A stretch of 64,000 bases of DNA from contig JAGVSM010002780.1 in the NCBI GenBank assembly GCA_022494885.1, positions 18,105-82,104 of the forward strand, in the 5' to 3' direction. The translations under genes were made by a program, and so were the position numbers. Origin of the DNA: Micrasema longulum (lineage: Eukaryota; Arthropoda; Insecta; Trichoptera; Brachycentridae). Below the pieces are notes generated by a model. It was not told where the DNA came from. It saw only the letters and a program-made list of their open reading frames with translations, and made no database searches. The stretch's first letter is position 1; the number at the start of each line of letters is the position of its first letter. Of this stretch, positions 1 to 11,159 are shown piece by piece.

Positions 1-388
1 TTGTGTAATTAGTCGAATTATCAAAAATATGCAGGCCATTCAAATAATAAATGATGATGTCTTTGATGTCTTAATTACATTGTTTATGTCATTTTCCTGT
101 TATTTCTGTATGATTTTTAATGGCATTGTCATATTGTGTTTGTATACCAAAAAATTCACCAAAAACAATAAAAAAGGAATGGCCCACGCTCAGACGTTTA
201 AGTCTTTGTGGGCATTTTTTCCAAATTTAAGGCTATGTTTATTTTTAGAATATGTATTTTTTCTCTTTTTCTCTTCTCTTCTAATGTTTAATAAATATAA
301 TGTATAAAATATGTAATTTAATACATGCATAATATGTAACAGTATGGAAAAATAAACAAAAAAATAAAAAATAAAAAATTATTTCTCA
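1..388. other. AT-rich sequence, nothing supported
   Basis: Low-complexity AT-rich sequence. It contains an open frame of 92 codons (29-307) rich in Phe, Leu and Ile, which is what random AT-rich DNA encodes. No splice-bounded conserved peptide was seen. Confidence 0.5.
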
Positions 389-880
389 TATTTAAATATG
401 TTGCAACAGAGAGGGAAAACATTTTCGAGAAGGGAATATGGGAGACTAGGCACTTACAGGGCTTATGACCTGTCATTAGCTTGTTAAGTGGCCACTTTAC
501 ACACTGGGAAAATCCAACCAGTCTGCAAGCATTTGGACATACTCAAAACATTGTTGAATAGACTACCTGGTAAAAGAAGTATACAAAATTGGAAAATTGT
601 TTTCAGGCGTTGCCTAGTGGGTGAATTGGTTCAGCCGGATAAATCTCACCCACGTGATAATGGTTTCATTTCTTTTATTTCACAAAAGTCAGCAGATGGA
701 AGAGTTGAGGAAATTTAGATGTTCAAACATAGGCAGAATGGTAAATGTTACACAGTGAGTAAAGTGGCCACTTAAACCAGCCAATGACAATTCATAAGCC
801 CAGTAAGTACCTAGACTCTCATTTTCCCTTCTCTGTTGCCACAAATTTAAATATAAAAAACTCCCTAGGGAGAAAACCCA
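389..880. repeat. Foldback repeat FB-D, copy 1
   Basis: Two long imperfect inverted arms, about 389-507 and 745-855. The left arm holds CAACAGAGAGGGAAAAC, AAGTGGCCACTTTACACACT and CCTGTCATT; the right arm holds their reverse complements. The spacer contains two blocks found in other copies: the CTGCAAGCATTTGGACATAC block and the segment read as TCACCCACGTGATAA. Relatives lie at 30.4, 36.6, 59.4 and 60.5 kb. No transposase is encoded, so this is probably a non-autonomous DNA element. Ends are approximate. Confidence 0.8.
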
Positions 881-983
881 TAAATGTACAGAAATATTCC
901 AATTTTCGCATTCATTCAAGAAAATATTTATAAAATAGGATAAACGTCAAAAAATGTATTATCTTATTAGTGCAATCAAGGCC

Positions 984-1185
984 AAGGGCCCGTATAATGA
1001 ATGGGAATTCAACAAAGTTAATTTTATTTTTAATATTAAACTAAATATGCATAGATTTTTATTAATATGTTCAATTACGGGTTGCCGACGAAGAAACTCA
1101 AAATTTTCATACAAATTTCGCACATTACACATTATAGACGATCGATAATAACTCTGTAAATTTCCCATTGCGATTGGGGTCCAGA
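984..1185 (-). repeat. CAGGGCC-ended repeat (family C), copy 1
   Basis: Reverse-orientation relative of the repeats at 28250, 43004 and 56104. It opens with AGGGCCCGTATAATGAATGG, contains GTTCAATTACGGGTTGCCGA and ends near GGGGTCCAG. The terminal GGGCCC and the shared internal TTCAATTAC...CCGACGAAGA block define the family. It is probably a non-autonomous DNA transposon. Neither a target-site duplication nor coding sequence was seen. Confidence 0.65.
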
Positions 1186-2435
1186 GGTCCTATTACAAAA
1201 AGGTGATAAGAAATTCAAAGTTGTTTTCCGATACAGTCAACTTAAGTTTCTATACGAAAATCAGTAAGATAAATTTGTAAAAAAAAACTACTTTTGTAAG
1301 GTAAAAGAGAAGTTTGGAGACATTAAAATGAATATTCGCGCTATTTAAATAACCAGCTGCTGATAGTGTAGTGTAGTTTTGAGGGTGATTTTGTGTTTGG
1401 CATCTCGCATTTTGAGAATAATCACACACTTTGATATGAAAATTGAAGTGTTAGAAACCGGGACATAAGAGTCATGATAGTTACAGGAAATTAATTATGT
1501 TACGCATACAAATATTTATATCAATTTTACTAGTACGTACCTTTTCTGTGGAGAACCGATGGGGCAAATTATTAAGAATCGAGGTATTTTTTTATTAATT
1601 AGACTAAACAGATTTTACTCCCAGGATAAAACAAATGGACCGTAGTCATTATGGGACAGAGCATAAGTTCGAAAGTCTGACCAGTCCAAATTGAGTTAGC
1701 GAATAGCTTCTGAAGTTAATGTTGGATGCAAAATTCCGTCTGCCATTTTGTTTTCGAGCGCCAGCAGATTTTTTTAGTCTCACTTCCGGGATTTAATTAA
1801 TTATTTGCGTTTTTCGGACGTCTCCGTCAAGAGCTTAATTGGCTTTTGTTGATCCGCGCGTACATATGGGGCGTGGACACGGCGTAACCGGATTATCTAC
1901 AGTACAGATTAGTCTACTACACACCCACTTTCAGATGAGTTCTTTGTCTTTTTAACCTCTTTACAGCTTTATATTTTCATGGAAGTAGTCTGACATTTTA
2001 ATACCTTCCTCTTGTTTCAATCGATTCTTGCGTTGCTTCACATTCTTGACCAGCTTCTTGCATACTTTATAATTATGTTTTACTTTTTCATACTTTGTTA
2101 CTTGCTTATCGTATTGCTATTAGCTTCATTTATACTTTTTTTTAGTTACGAGCTCTTTTATACCATTCATAGTCTTTCTCGTAAAATAATAGAGTACGTA
2201 CTTCATTTTATTTTTTTAATTGTAAACATATTATATGTCAAGCATGCGCGGTCCGCCCATAGAACGCATGGAACCATTGATTCCCCTAAATTTAGCCAAA
2301 TAATGTTTGTAAAATATCATTTTTAATAAATTAATTATCGGTCATAATACCTAACATTTAGATAACTATAAACAAATAATGTTATAATAATTTGATTTAT
2401 AATCGCAATAAATTGCGGAAGAATTTTACAATAGC
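1186..2435. other. AT-rich stretch without recognised feature
   Basis: Read on both strands; no conserved peptide, RNA or repeat family member recognised. A short GC-richer patch near 1840-1900 has no identifiable function. The 104-codon frame at 2012-2326 is hydrophobic low-complexity sequence and is not supported as a gene. Confidence 0.4.
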
Positions 2436-2768
2436 TTTAAAAAAAATGTTAAAAAGCAACAGAGCCCTCTAACACATCCGTTCACCAGCGCTGTCATGCG
2501 CGTACTGATCGGCGAGTACTTGCTACCGGCTGGCTGGGTACCGATTGAAAGAACGATCGCGGTGGAAGCAAATTCGAAATTCCGTTCCGGCGCAGTACTG
2601 AACGCGCAGTCCGGGCGCAGGGCAGACTTCAATTCTCACTAAGCAACGGAAGCAATCGAAACACACCAATACGTTTTTTGCCATGTAGTTTAGATGCGAT
2701 GCGAACGTAACGCCGCGCCGCACCGCGCCGCGCAGCATATGCGATTTTGGTATTTTGGCGCTGAACAT
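2436..2768. other. CpG- and GC-rich island in AT-rich DNA
   Basis: About 330 bases stand out from the flanks by high G+C and many CpG dinucleotides (for example CGCCGCGCCGCACCGCGCC near 2711-2730). Overlapping minus-strand frames are open across it, as expected when stop codons are rare, but the peptides are not recognised and no clear splice sites bound them. It could be a promoter or 5' exon, or a relic of a GC-rich element. Weak assignment. Confidence 0.35.
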
Positions 2769-3285
2769 AATATTATAATTATAATTTTGTGGTGGAGTAG
2801 GAATGCAAAATAAAATTTAGAATTTAATTTAAACATTATATCAATATAATGTTGATTTGTTTTAATAAAAAAGTTTATAATCTACTACATATTTGGATTT
2901 TTCGGGTTCAAATAATGACCAATATTTTTTCGTCGAAAAGTCAAGTTTTTCAACAAGAAAATATCAATTTTGGGTTTACTGCATTTTAGTCAAGTAAAAT
3001 ATAACACCACAAAATACTCGCAGTTATTTAATAAATATACAAAGTGAAGTTGGTTGATTTGTTATTTCAATTTATTACTAGATGAAATTATTGCTATTAT
3101 TTCTAATCATATAAGTGTTTAGTTTATCTTTAATTTCTTAAGGGCGGTGTATATTATTATGTACCAATTACTTAAATACTAATTGCTCCCCTAATCAAAA
3201 ACCCCACCGCACGCCCCTGATGTCAAGTCATTTTGGGTCTCGTCTGGTTAGTGAAGTCATCGTGTGCTTAAGTGCTATTTGTACG

Positions 3286-3499
3286 ATCTCAAAAGACAAT
3301 AAAGAAAGATGTGTAATTTCACCATGGTTGTTTAATTTATACTTAGACAACCGAATACCAAATATAATATATAGAATGTATGGGTATTGGAGTAACAATG
3401 GAAAATTTTGCAGTTAGCTGTTTTTTGTACGCTGACAATGCATTACTAGCAAGAAGCAAGGAGGATTTGTTACAAAGATATCTGCAGTGTATACTCGTA
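3286..3499 (+). mobile_element. LINE reverse-transcriptase palm fragment (RTE-like)
   Basis: Frame one reads RCVISPWLFNLYLDN, matching the QGCVxSPxLFNLY motif of non-LTR reverse transcriptases. After one frameshift near 3385 a second frame reads ENFAVSCFLYADNALLARS, where YADN stands for the catalytic YADD box, followed by KEDLLQRYLQC. Both ends are truncated, so this is only a small relic of the RT palm. It is broken by the frameshift and by D to N in the catalytic box. The clade (RTE-like) is inferred from motif style. Confidence 0.75.
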
Positions 3500-3689
3500 T
3501 AGTGTGCATTAGAGTGTTCCTTACATCAGGAAAAAAAAAAATTCTTAATTTTCTGTAATGTTGATCTGCTCTGTCAAAAAAAATTATTGTGTATTTTGGA
3601 ATTTTTAAACTTAATTTTAGCGGTAGCTACTACAACTTCAATGTTTTTTTTAAAGAAAACGGGCAGGAATTAATAATTAAGGCTAAAAA

Positions 3690-4365
3690 CGAAAACCGAA
3701 AACGTTTAGGGCAGGTCTGAAGGTCATAAAAAAGTCAATAAGATATTGTTTTAAATTGAATATTACAACTAGAATTATCTTTTTTTTTTTTTTAAAAAAA
3801 AAAGAGAATTTAATTCTATAAAAAAAGGGTTCAACTAAAGTATTTCAATACATTTTTTTTTAATGCATAACTTTAAGTAGAAAGAAAGGAAATTGTCACA
3901 AAAATGTATGTGATTTAAAATGCTGGTATTTCTTTTCAAAATCAAAAAAAAAAAAATTTGGCTTCGGCCACTTTCATGTTCAATTTATTATCTTTAAATA
4001 ATTACAACAAATTTTAATGCATTACTTTTTTTTAAAGATGATACTTCGGGTTGTAATATTTAATTTATAACAACATCTTATTTACGTTTTTATGACCTTC
4101 ATACCTGCCCTTACCGCTACCCATACCGAGATCCCAGATACCTAAGTTTAGTCTAAATTTGAAATGGCGTAATCTGCCGGTCTTAAAGTAATTGATAAAC
4201 CTTTTAAGTATATTTTTAACAGAAATACCTTTAAAACATATTGTTTTATCTAATTAATGTTTTATTTTTTTATTATTGCGCGATTAAAAAAAAACTTTAG
4301 TTTGAAAATGAATAAATCGTATGATTTTCTAATTTTGCGTTAGTTTAACCAGACTACAGCCTCAA
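3690..4365. repeat. TTAA foldback (family E), copy 1, left-truncated
   Basis: Homologous to the full element at 49999-51194. Its right end reads ACCAGACTACAGCC followed by TCAA, a mutated TTAA. Internal blocks include GGGCAGGTCTGAAGGTCATA, GGCTTCGGCCACTTTCATG and TGGCGTAATCTGCCGGTC. The spacer block near 3706-3790 reappears inverted at about 4040-4115, so this copy is itself palindromic. The left TTAA end is missing. No coding capacity was seen. Confidence 0.8.
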
Positions 4366-4477
4366 CGCCTATTAGGAAGAAAATGATGTTTGATAAACAT
4401 GTTAATTATATTTACAGGAATTATAATGTTATATCTTTTATATTATTATTCTAAAAACGATTATTTGTGTATGTCAT

Positions 4478-4735
4478 ATAGGGGCCCGTTTCACACGTAT
4501 CGTGCCAATCCACTCGGTCCGGTAAAATTAGGGTGGGTGGATACTTTTTTATTATTTTCTTTTTTGGTTTTATTTATTTAGTTACTACTCACGGGTGAAA
4601 GTTTTGCTAAAAAAAATCGAGTGGAGATTAATCGGCCTCGTGGTGTACTGTTTCGTGTGTTTGTTAGTTGTATACCTTTTATTAAATGAAATAATATAAA
4701 AAGTATTTATTAATAAATCCAGCCCATATTATTCC
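4478..4735 (+). repeat. Repeat G, copy 1 (uninterrupted)
   Basis: Shares CGTGCCAATCCACTCGGTCC, GGTAAAATTAGGGTGGGTGG, ATTAATCGGCCTC and TTAAATGAAATAAT with the copy at 10150-10690. In this copy GGGTGGAT runs directly into ACTTTTTTATTA; in the other copy a SINE lies at that exact point. It has no coding potential. The class is unknown. Confidence 0.75.
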
Positions 4736-5736
4736 ATTGTGCCGTGCTATATTGAACGTTCGACTAAATTGGCGAATAGGAATTTGAGCTCTATTCTTTA
4801 AATACATTGGATTCATTTTCGTCTGTCACAATTTACAAATCATCCAACAAAGCTTGGGTTGAAATGGTCCAAAACACTCATGCGTCTTAAAGTGCCGTCT
4901 ATCTCAGTAATTTATTTATTATTTTTCACCGGATTGGTGCGACAACGACAATGTTCTAAAAAGTTGGCAGTCGCTTTTGTTCATTATGTAATTTATTAAC
5001 TGTCGACGCGTATACATACAGTACGCGCTGTCAAATATTTTGAGATTATATTTATGCGCCGAAAATAGCGGTTAAGATTCAATTTTATATTATTCGATTC
5101 AGTTTTAAATAGTATGAAATCAAAAATCCGTAAACGCGCTGTGATTGCCCGTTTACTCTGTGTTAGATTGTTTATGGCTTGTTTTCTGTGAAAATATAGT
5201 GGGCTGTGATCATATTTTAACATAAAAAGTATTTAACTTTGTAATGCTGAATTTAAAGAAATAAAGCATACATACAAGGTATGTTTGTTATATGGTATTA
5301 TTCGTGGTCTATATTGTTATTATTTGTTCTATATATGATTGATTTCTACTCATTTTTATTTTATTTCTTCCTTTACATAACTTCAATGACAACACGGAGA
5401 GTTCCGGATTCGATTTCCAGTGAGATCACAATAATTTATGTAAAATTTTACGTTTATCGTAATTTTAAGTTTGATGATAGAAAATAACTGCTAATCGATG
5501 AAATAGGGTACTAAATTTGAACAGAAAATACTTATGTTAAAAATTCTTTTTTTTTGTTATTAAGTGATCTGCTGACATTCCATTCAATAAAATAAAAATT
5601 ATGAAGAGAAATGACATAATTTAAATTCATCAACTTTAAAAATAACCGGGAATTAAGTAATACTAACTAATCAACGTATCTAATATATACGACCGAGGGA
5701 TAAGTAGTATTCATAATAATATTTATAGCATAATAG
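4736..5736. other. AT-rich stretch without recognised feature
   Basis: No gene or repeat family member recognised. The 75-codon minus-strand frame (4996-5223) and the 68-codon plus-strand frame (5281-5487) lack homologous motifs and splice context. Confidence 0.4.
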
Positions 5737-5907
5737 GTGGCCTCCGTGGCGTAGTTGTTAGGACGTTTGATTCACGAAGGTTCCAGGTTCGATTCCCGAT
5801 GAGAATACGAAAATTTAAAATGTGATTTTTCCCAAGCCTGAGTATTCTGTGCTACAATTCACCGCTGTAATTGGGCCTCCTGGCCTGTTGTGGTGTAATT
5901 TAAAATA
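5737..5907 (+). mobile_element. tRNA-derived SINE-A, copy 1 (full length)
   Basis: The tRNA-like head has an A-box region (CGTGGCGTAGTTGTTAGGAC) and a B box (AGGTTCGATTCCC). The body reads CTCAAGCCTG-type sequence, then CACCGCTGTAATTGGGCCTC and CTGGCCTGTTGTGGTG. Direct repeats ATAATAG at 5730-5736 and 5908-5914 look like the target-site duplication. Related copies are at 54853 and 24508, and a head-only relative is at 6268. SINEs are transcribed by RNA polymerase III and mobilised by a LINE; the partner LINE is not identified. Confidence 0.88.
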
Positions 5908-6079
5908 ATAATAGTAAACAGATGTCAGAAAAAGTAGGATACTGAGCAAACAGAAAAAGTGAGTAATTGGTTTATTAATTCATAAGTCGATTGCCTATTT
6001 TTGGGAAAATAAATAATAAAAAAAATCGTTGGAAAAAATGTAAATGTTTAAAAATCGGTAAATTTTTTTAATAATTCAG

Positions 6080-6268
6080 TAGATCGATAAATATCACCCA
6101 AAATCTCGGGGTCTCCCTTAGGTAGATCTCGAAAGGATCGTACCCTACCGATTGTTTGGTTGAGAAAAATCACTTTTCTATTTTGTGTTCTGGCTAGGAA
6201 TCGAACCAGGAACCATCCGTGCGTGAGTCAAGCGTCTTAACCACTACAACTACACCACGAAAGCCGTC
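6080..6268 (-). mobile_element. Mosaic SINE: SINE-A head on a different body
   Basis: On the minus strand the head (CGTGGTGTAGTTGTAGTGGT, then GACTCACGCACGG and GGTTCGATTCC) matches SINE-A, and similarity continues through TTTTTCTCAA. After that the sequence differs completely from SINE-A (AATCGGTAGGGTACGATCC, GAGACCCCGAGATTTTGGG). This is either a chimeric SINE or a sister family with the same tRNA module. The 3' limit is approximate. Confidence 0.7.
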
Positions 6269-6304
6269 GGGATGTTAACATTATTATGAGAGACAGAATA
6301 TTAT

Positions 6305-6501
6305 TATTTTTCTTTTAATAAATATTTGTTTTCTAATGATTTACCCAAATATTAAAATGTTTGAGGGCCATTTTCAACAAGTTGTAAATAACTGACTATT
6401 AGAAAATGGGAACCAAACCTAGTTGTGGTAGAGCGGGGTACGAAGCTCGGACCTCTGATCCGTGGGTCCGCGGCACTAGCCACGGGACCACGACCCGGTT
6501 C
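6305..6501 (-). mobile_element. tRNA-derived SINE-B, copy 1 (full length)
   Basis: The minus-strand head reads GGTCGTGGTCCCGTGGCTAG and CGGACCCACGGATCAGAGGT; the B box is degraded (AGCTTCGTACCCC). The body reads TTTCTAATAGTCAGTTATTT, ACAACTTGTTGAAAATGGCC and AATATTTGGGTAAATCATTA. An 8-bp direct repeat AATATTAT flanks it (6297-6304 and 6502-6509). Other copies lie at 23349, 38766 and 53401. Confidence 0.87.
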
Positions 6502-6509
6502 AATATTAT

Positions 6510-7789
6510 ATTTAGATTGCTCCTAACAGTAAAAAATTCATTGTGAGGGTCAAAGGGGTGAAATTTCACGGTGCCCGAGATTCTAATTAATCAACTGAGG
6601 CCCGCAGGACCGATTAAGCGAGGCCCGAAAGGTCGAATTTTCCAGCATGTAACAGTCGGCGACAGTCGACTGTTGTCTGCTTGTAATATAATAATATGAA
6701 TAAATAAAAAAAATAATGAAACATCAAAAGTTACTGTACCGACCTGATTTAGTAACTTAACCAATAATTTAATACAACTTTGGTGTTTACCAGTATAATT
6801 AAATTTTAGAGCAACATCTTAAAAGTCTTTGTTTTTTCGAAAATCTTCGTGATTTTCACCCAGTTTCTAAATTTAATGCGATTCAACGTACAGTTTATAA
6901 TATTTAAAACAAAAAATGCCAATTGAACCAATAACTCAATTTTTCTTAAAATTTGTAACTTGTTAAGTTCCTACGGATTTTTTCTACAAATTTATAACTT
7001 TCGTACGTAATATTTATTTACAAGAAATTCAGAGTGGTATCTACATATGGATAGCAACAAATGTATATAATTAACAAATATAAAACAGTACCACCCTTTT
7101 TTAAATTTCTACTATATACCTGTGTTATGAAAAAGCACTGTTAATAATACATGATAATTGAGAAAAAAATAAATAAACATAATTTAATATTCCTTTATTC
7201 TTATTTTCGAGAACGGAGAGTAAAAAAGACTTACTTGTGAACAGCGGAATACAATAATTGATTCAGTCACTTCGGGACTTCATTGTGTGAAGATTTTCCA
7301 CTGGCAGATGTTACGTTTATCCCAAATAATATGAACGGGGAATTTTATGGAGTTTCCAAGACACGACGTAGAAAGGAAACCGATAAGCTCTCGATGTTAA
7401 CAATTACAACGCGCCCTTTTTTTACCTTTCGTGACCGATTTCCGACACACACTGAACTTATCGGATAAGAGACGAATCCGGGTGATTATAGTGGGAAATT
7501 TTTGTACAAATTCATCAGAGGGTGAACGAGCTCTTCCACAAAACCCTCGTAAAGTGTATTCAAAAAAGGGAAAAGGGATCCGTTTTGTATGATAGCAAAG
7601 AGATAATGCGATTGGATTGTATATAAAATCATGTACGATTAGGGAGCATAATAGTGTTTAGCCTACCGTACATGTTTACTGGAAAAGCACAGTTCCAAAG
7701 AATCTGAGAAGATATTATACTTTTAAATATATCATCATCATCTTCGTCTTCAAGCCGCGCCTTGTTTGATGCTTGACTTATTATATATC
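6510..7789. other. No gene recognised; minor GC-richer patch
   Basis: The patch at 6540-6680 is GC-richer (GAGGCCCGCAGGACCGATTA and AGCGAGGCCCGAAAGGTCG) and resembles no family I recognise. The rest is AT-rich and featureless. The 61-codon frame at 7283-7468 lacks recognisable motifs. Confidence 0.35.
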
Positions 7790-7799
7790 AGAAAAAATC

Positions 7800-8930
7800 A
7801 ACGTCATTCCCGAAATAAAGACCCATAACATTATTTAAAAATGCAGCATCAATAAGTTGTTTGTATAATTCTCTTGTACGTAGAAAGTTGTAATTTGGAA
7901 GTATTGTTTGGTCACCTCATTATGTGATTTATAAAAATATAATTAAAAATTTACAGAAAAAAATTCTTCGTTCTTTGTCGTTTAAGTGTAACATGGGCGG
8001 AATACTTCAATGTTATGAAGAGCGCTTGGAGTATTTTAAAATTGAAAAGTTAGAAACTAGGAGACAAATAATGGATATGATGTACTTGTTTAATATAATT
8101 CACAATAATGTTGATTCAGTGTTTTGTGTTGAAAATGTGTCATTGTACGTTCCCCGTAGGCGTCTGAGATCACCTAATACATTTTACCTTCCAATTTTTA
8201 CAAACAATATGGCACATTTTAACCCTCTTGCAAGTATGTTAACACTCTATAACCAAATGGGAAAAAAAGTCACGATTGACATTTATCATGATAGAGCAAA
8301 TGATCATAAAAAAAATATTACTATGTATTGATGTAATAACTTATATTTACATATAAGTTATTAATTTTAAAAATACTTGGTACACTTCCACTAATTTATT
8401 TTGACCAATTAGCGCTTTCACCCTCTAATGGGCATCTTCGGACTGCGCTTGGTCAAAATAAATAAGTGGAAATGAACCAAGTATTTTTTAAATTAATAAC
8501 TTACATGTAAATATAAGTTATTACATCATTACAATGGAATTCGATCAAGAATTGTCAATAAATAATTCAAATAAAATTACTAAATCTTAAATCAAATGCC
8601 TAATTCTTATTTTTGTGTATGTAAATTTATTTTAGTCTATTTTGTTTTATCTTATATGTTTTTAATTCTATTTTCTTTTCTTAAAAAAAAAATGTAGTTT
8701 CTTATGTTTAACTCAATTTTATTTCTTTAACTCAATCTTTATTCTTATCTTTCACTAAACTTAATCTTTATTATTACTTAAATTGATTTTACACACTTAT
8801 TTTTTATAATTTATGAAAGATGGAGGAGTTCTATAATTGAGAATATATATAAAGAACGTTAGTAATACTTACTTAAAAAATGTATGTATTTTATGTATTC
8901 TTGTTGAACTTCCAAATAAATAAAAATAAC
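7800..8930 (+). mobile_element. LINE 3' end interrupted by a foldback
   Basis: C-terminal region downstream of the RT domain. The frame reads LYNSLVRRKL, a stop, then FGSIVWSPHYVIYKN and LETRRQIMDMMYLFNIIHNN, as in Jockey/CR1-type elements where the sequence is RPxLEYxSxxWSPH. The reading frame is cut at 8326 by the 200 bp foldback. Directly after the foldback, ATTACAATGG resumes in a frame reading EFDQELSINNSNKITKS and a stop. The 3' sequence ends in an AAATAAATAAAAATAA tail near 8930. It is truncated at the 5' end and dead. Confidence 0.8.
8326..8526. repeat. 200 bp foldback/MITE inserted in a LINE frame
   Basis: Inverted arms of about 80 bases. The left arm begins TGATGTAATAACTTATATTT and contains AATACTTGGTACACTTCCAC and TATTTTGACCAA. 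The right arm contains TTGGTCAAAATAAATAAGTGG and ends GTTATTACATCA. The loop is about 40 bases and GC-richer. Each arm also holds a smaller palindrome (TAACTTATATTTACATATAAGTTA, split by a short loop). Near-identical 9-mers ATTACTATG (8317) and ATTACAATG (8527) flank it as a probable target-site duplication. No coding sequence. Confidence 0.85.
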
Positions 8931-10149
8931 ATCAAAAACAAAAATTACTGTTGTGAAAATAAAATTTAAAAATCCGTTTTCTCATGCCTACGGACATACC
9001 CTACAATTGTCTCGGTGTACCGAGCCTTCCGCCATTGGCAGGCAATGCTAAACAATAAACAAACGAAAACAAGAGAAATGTTAGGGAGGCAGAGGCATAA
9101 GTTTACACGGAGTAATCATTCCGTTTTATTAATGAATCAGAGAAGAAGGATTAGTCAGAGGCAGCCAAACGGGCCCTTTGATCGACTCTCAAAGGGTACC
9201 CATCCATACCTGTAATTAAAACGGAAGGCATCACAATTTGCAAAGAACGCTTTCGAACAACTTAAACCTTTTAACCTATTAAATAGAGAGGAGAGGGCAA
9301 ATTTTGAGGGTCATACTCGTATTGTCGTTTCTGGTTCGAATTGAAAACTTTTAAAGAATATTTGTACAAACGTGCGTCGTTTTATAAAACTTGAATGCAC
9401 ATATGCAAAACGGCATCCGACATTAAGGCGTGTACATGTTACACCATAAATGTATTTTAAGTCGAGGATCAAAACCGTCTTTTGACCAAAATTTAATTCA
9501 ATAGGGAATATCAGGGTTTTTTTTCATTTTCAAAGTAATAAAGGTCTATGAAATACTCTCAGGTAAAAAAATATTTTTTGTTAAGTATTAGTAGTAGAAA
9601 AATTATTTTTAAATTTGTAATTTTGAATTCCCGCAAAAACGGCGATTGCTTTGGCCACGCCCTTAATACGTCACGATTCATGTTTATTTGTTCCGACCAT
9701 ACAAATTTGTAAGGAACATTGTCACGAATCTTGACTTCACAACTGTCAAGGCCAAACATGTTGCGTTTTTCTAGCGACGTATTTTTTTAAAAATATATTT
9801 TTTAAATTTATGTATGAAACCATTTATCTACAATATTCATATTGATTTTGAAAATAAAATTAATTATTCTATATCTATTTCATATATTTTTATCGGTATT
9901 TGAAGTATGTGATATTTCCCTATTGTTGTTAACTATACAATAAGTTAAGAATCAGCTATAAATTAAATGTGTTGATATTTATTGGTGATTTTTACAATAT
10001 TGTGATTGTTATACCCAACTGTGTACAAAATGTGTAAATCGCGCTGATAAGTAGAACGAAAAATTTACATAATATTAATTTACAGACCACAAAAAAAAAT
10101 ATTTTTTTTTTAATAACTCAAATAGAAAAGGCGTTCAAGGACACAGGCG
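8931..10149. other. AT-rich stretch without recognised feature
   Basis: No gene or known repeat recognised. The 66-codon frames at 9015-9215 (plus) and 9559-9759 (minus) have no identifiable domain or splice context. Confidence 0.4.
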
Positions 10150-10690
10150 AGAAAGGTTCTTTCCTATGGACAATTTCACATGTACCGTGCCAATCCACCC
10201 GGCCCGGTAAAATTAGGATGGGTGGATCATCATTCCCTTTCCGCACTTAATGGTGCATACGGCACTGCATTGGTACACCAATCGCAGTGAACCTTGATCA
10301 TTTTTGTTGCATGAAAGTAAGGTGATCAGTTTTACGCTTCAGGTACCAGTCCAGGGACAATAAAATATTCTAACGTGAAAACGCCCTTTTAAATTAATAT
10401 TTCATATCACCCATGTCGGAAATCGAACCCGAGACCTCTTGCATGGTAGGCAAATGCGCTTACCATTAAACCACGAGGCCGACGTGTGAGTGGATACTTA
10501 TTTATAATTTTATTTATTTTTTGTTTTATCCATTTAGTTTCTACGCGCGGATGAAAATTTTGTCGGAAGAAAATAGAATAAAAATTAATAAGCCTCATGT
10601 ACTGGTCCGTGCGTCTCCCTGCCAATTAATAAATAAAATAATCATTATACAATGAAAGTTAATCTACCCTGTGTTGTTTAATCGGGCCGG
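10150..10690 (+). repeat. Repeat G, copy 2, split by SINE-C
   Basis: The left part (10150-10227) carries CGTGCCAATCCACCCGGCCC and AAAATTAGGATGGGTGGAT. The right part (from 10488) carries GAGTGGATACTTATTTATA and AATTAATAAGCCTCATG. Together they align with copy 1 at 4478-4735. The 260 bp between is a SINE, so copy 1 serves as an internal empty site. Confidence 0.78.
10228..10487 (-). mobile_element. tRNA-derived SINE-C, copy 1 (full length)
   Basis: The minus-strand head reads GCCTCGTGGTTTAATGGTAA, with GCGCATTTGCCTACCATGC and B box GGGTTCGATTTCC, resembling a glycine-type tRNA. The 3' end lies at the low-coordinate side, near ATGATG. Flanking GGGTGGAT (10220-10227) and GAGTGGAT (10488-10495) form an 8 bp target-site duplication with one mismatch. 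The copy at 58040-58299 has the same 260 bp length. It is not a functional tRNA gene because the head continues into a long unrelated body. Confidence 0.9.
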
Positions 10691-11159
10691 GTGAATTTTT
10701 AGTGTTGTGTGATAGTGGCGTATAGATGGGAACCTCCTGGACCATCAAAATGGTACCGTTCTTAGATACGATCATGACGGCATCACTTGATAAGATGTAT
10801 AAGAAACAAGGAGGCAAGCAGTTTTACTAGTCAACTGATGCCTAGACCATATTTGTATTCGTGACAAAAAAAACTCTATAGCTGACATTATTCCTTTGAA
10901 AAAAACCAAAAATGTCATATTATGGACAAAAACATTAATATTCTAATCGCACAAATTAAATGATACTAACAAAAAAAATGGAACAACCAAAGAGTAGAAA
11001 CTGATCCTATTACTTTGTATACCAAACTTTTAATTCATTTAAATACAGTGTATGTAAACAGTATTGAAGTGCGCCAAGAATAATAAAGTCAAGTATTGTA
11101 AAAGAAAGGTATAGTTCAGCAATCAATAACAATAGTATTCTTTATGGAGAAGGTAGAAA

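Noticed and set aside
2012..2326. 104-codon hydrophobic frame as a membrane protein
   Set aside because: Low-complexity Phe/Leu/Ile/Tyr composition typical of AT-rich noncoding DNA; no splice sites or homology signature.
10228..10487. Minus-strand tRNA gene
   Set aside because: A and B boxes are present, but the sequence continues into a SINE body, has target duplications and a second full copy at 58040. The same reasoning applies to the tRNA-like heads at 5.7, 6.2, 6.4, 23.4, 38.8, 53.4, 54.9 and 58.2 kb.
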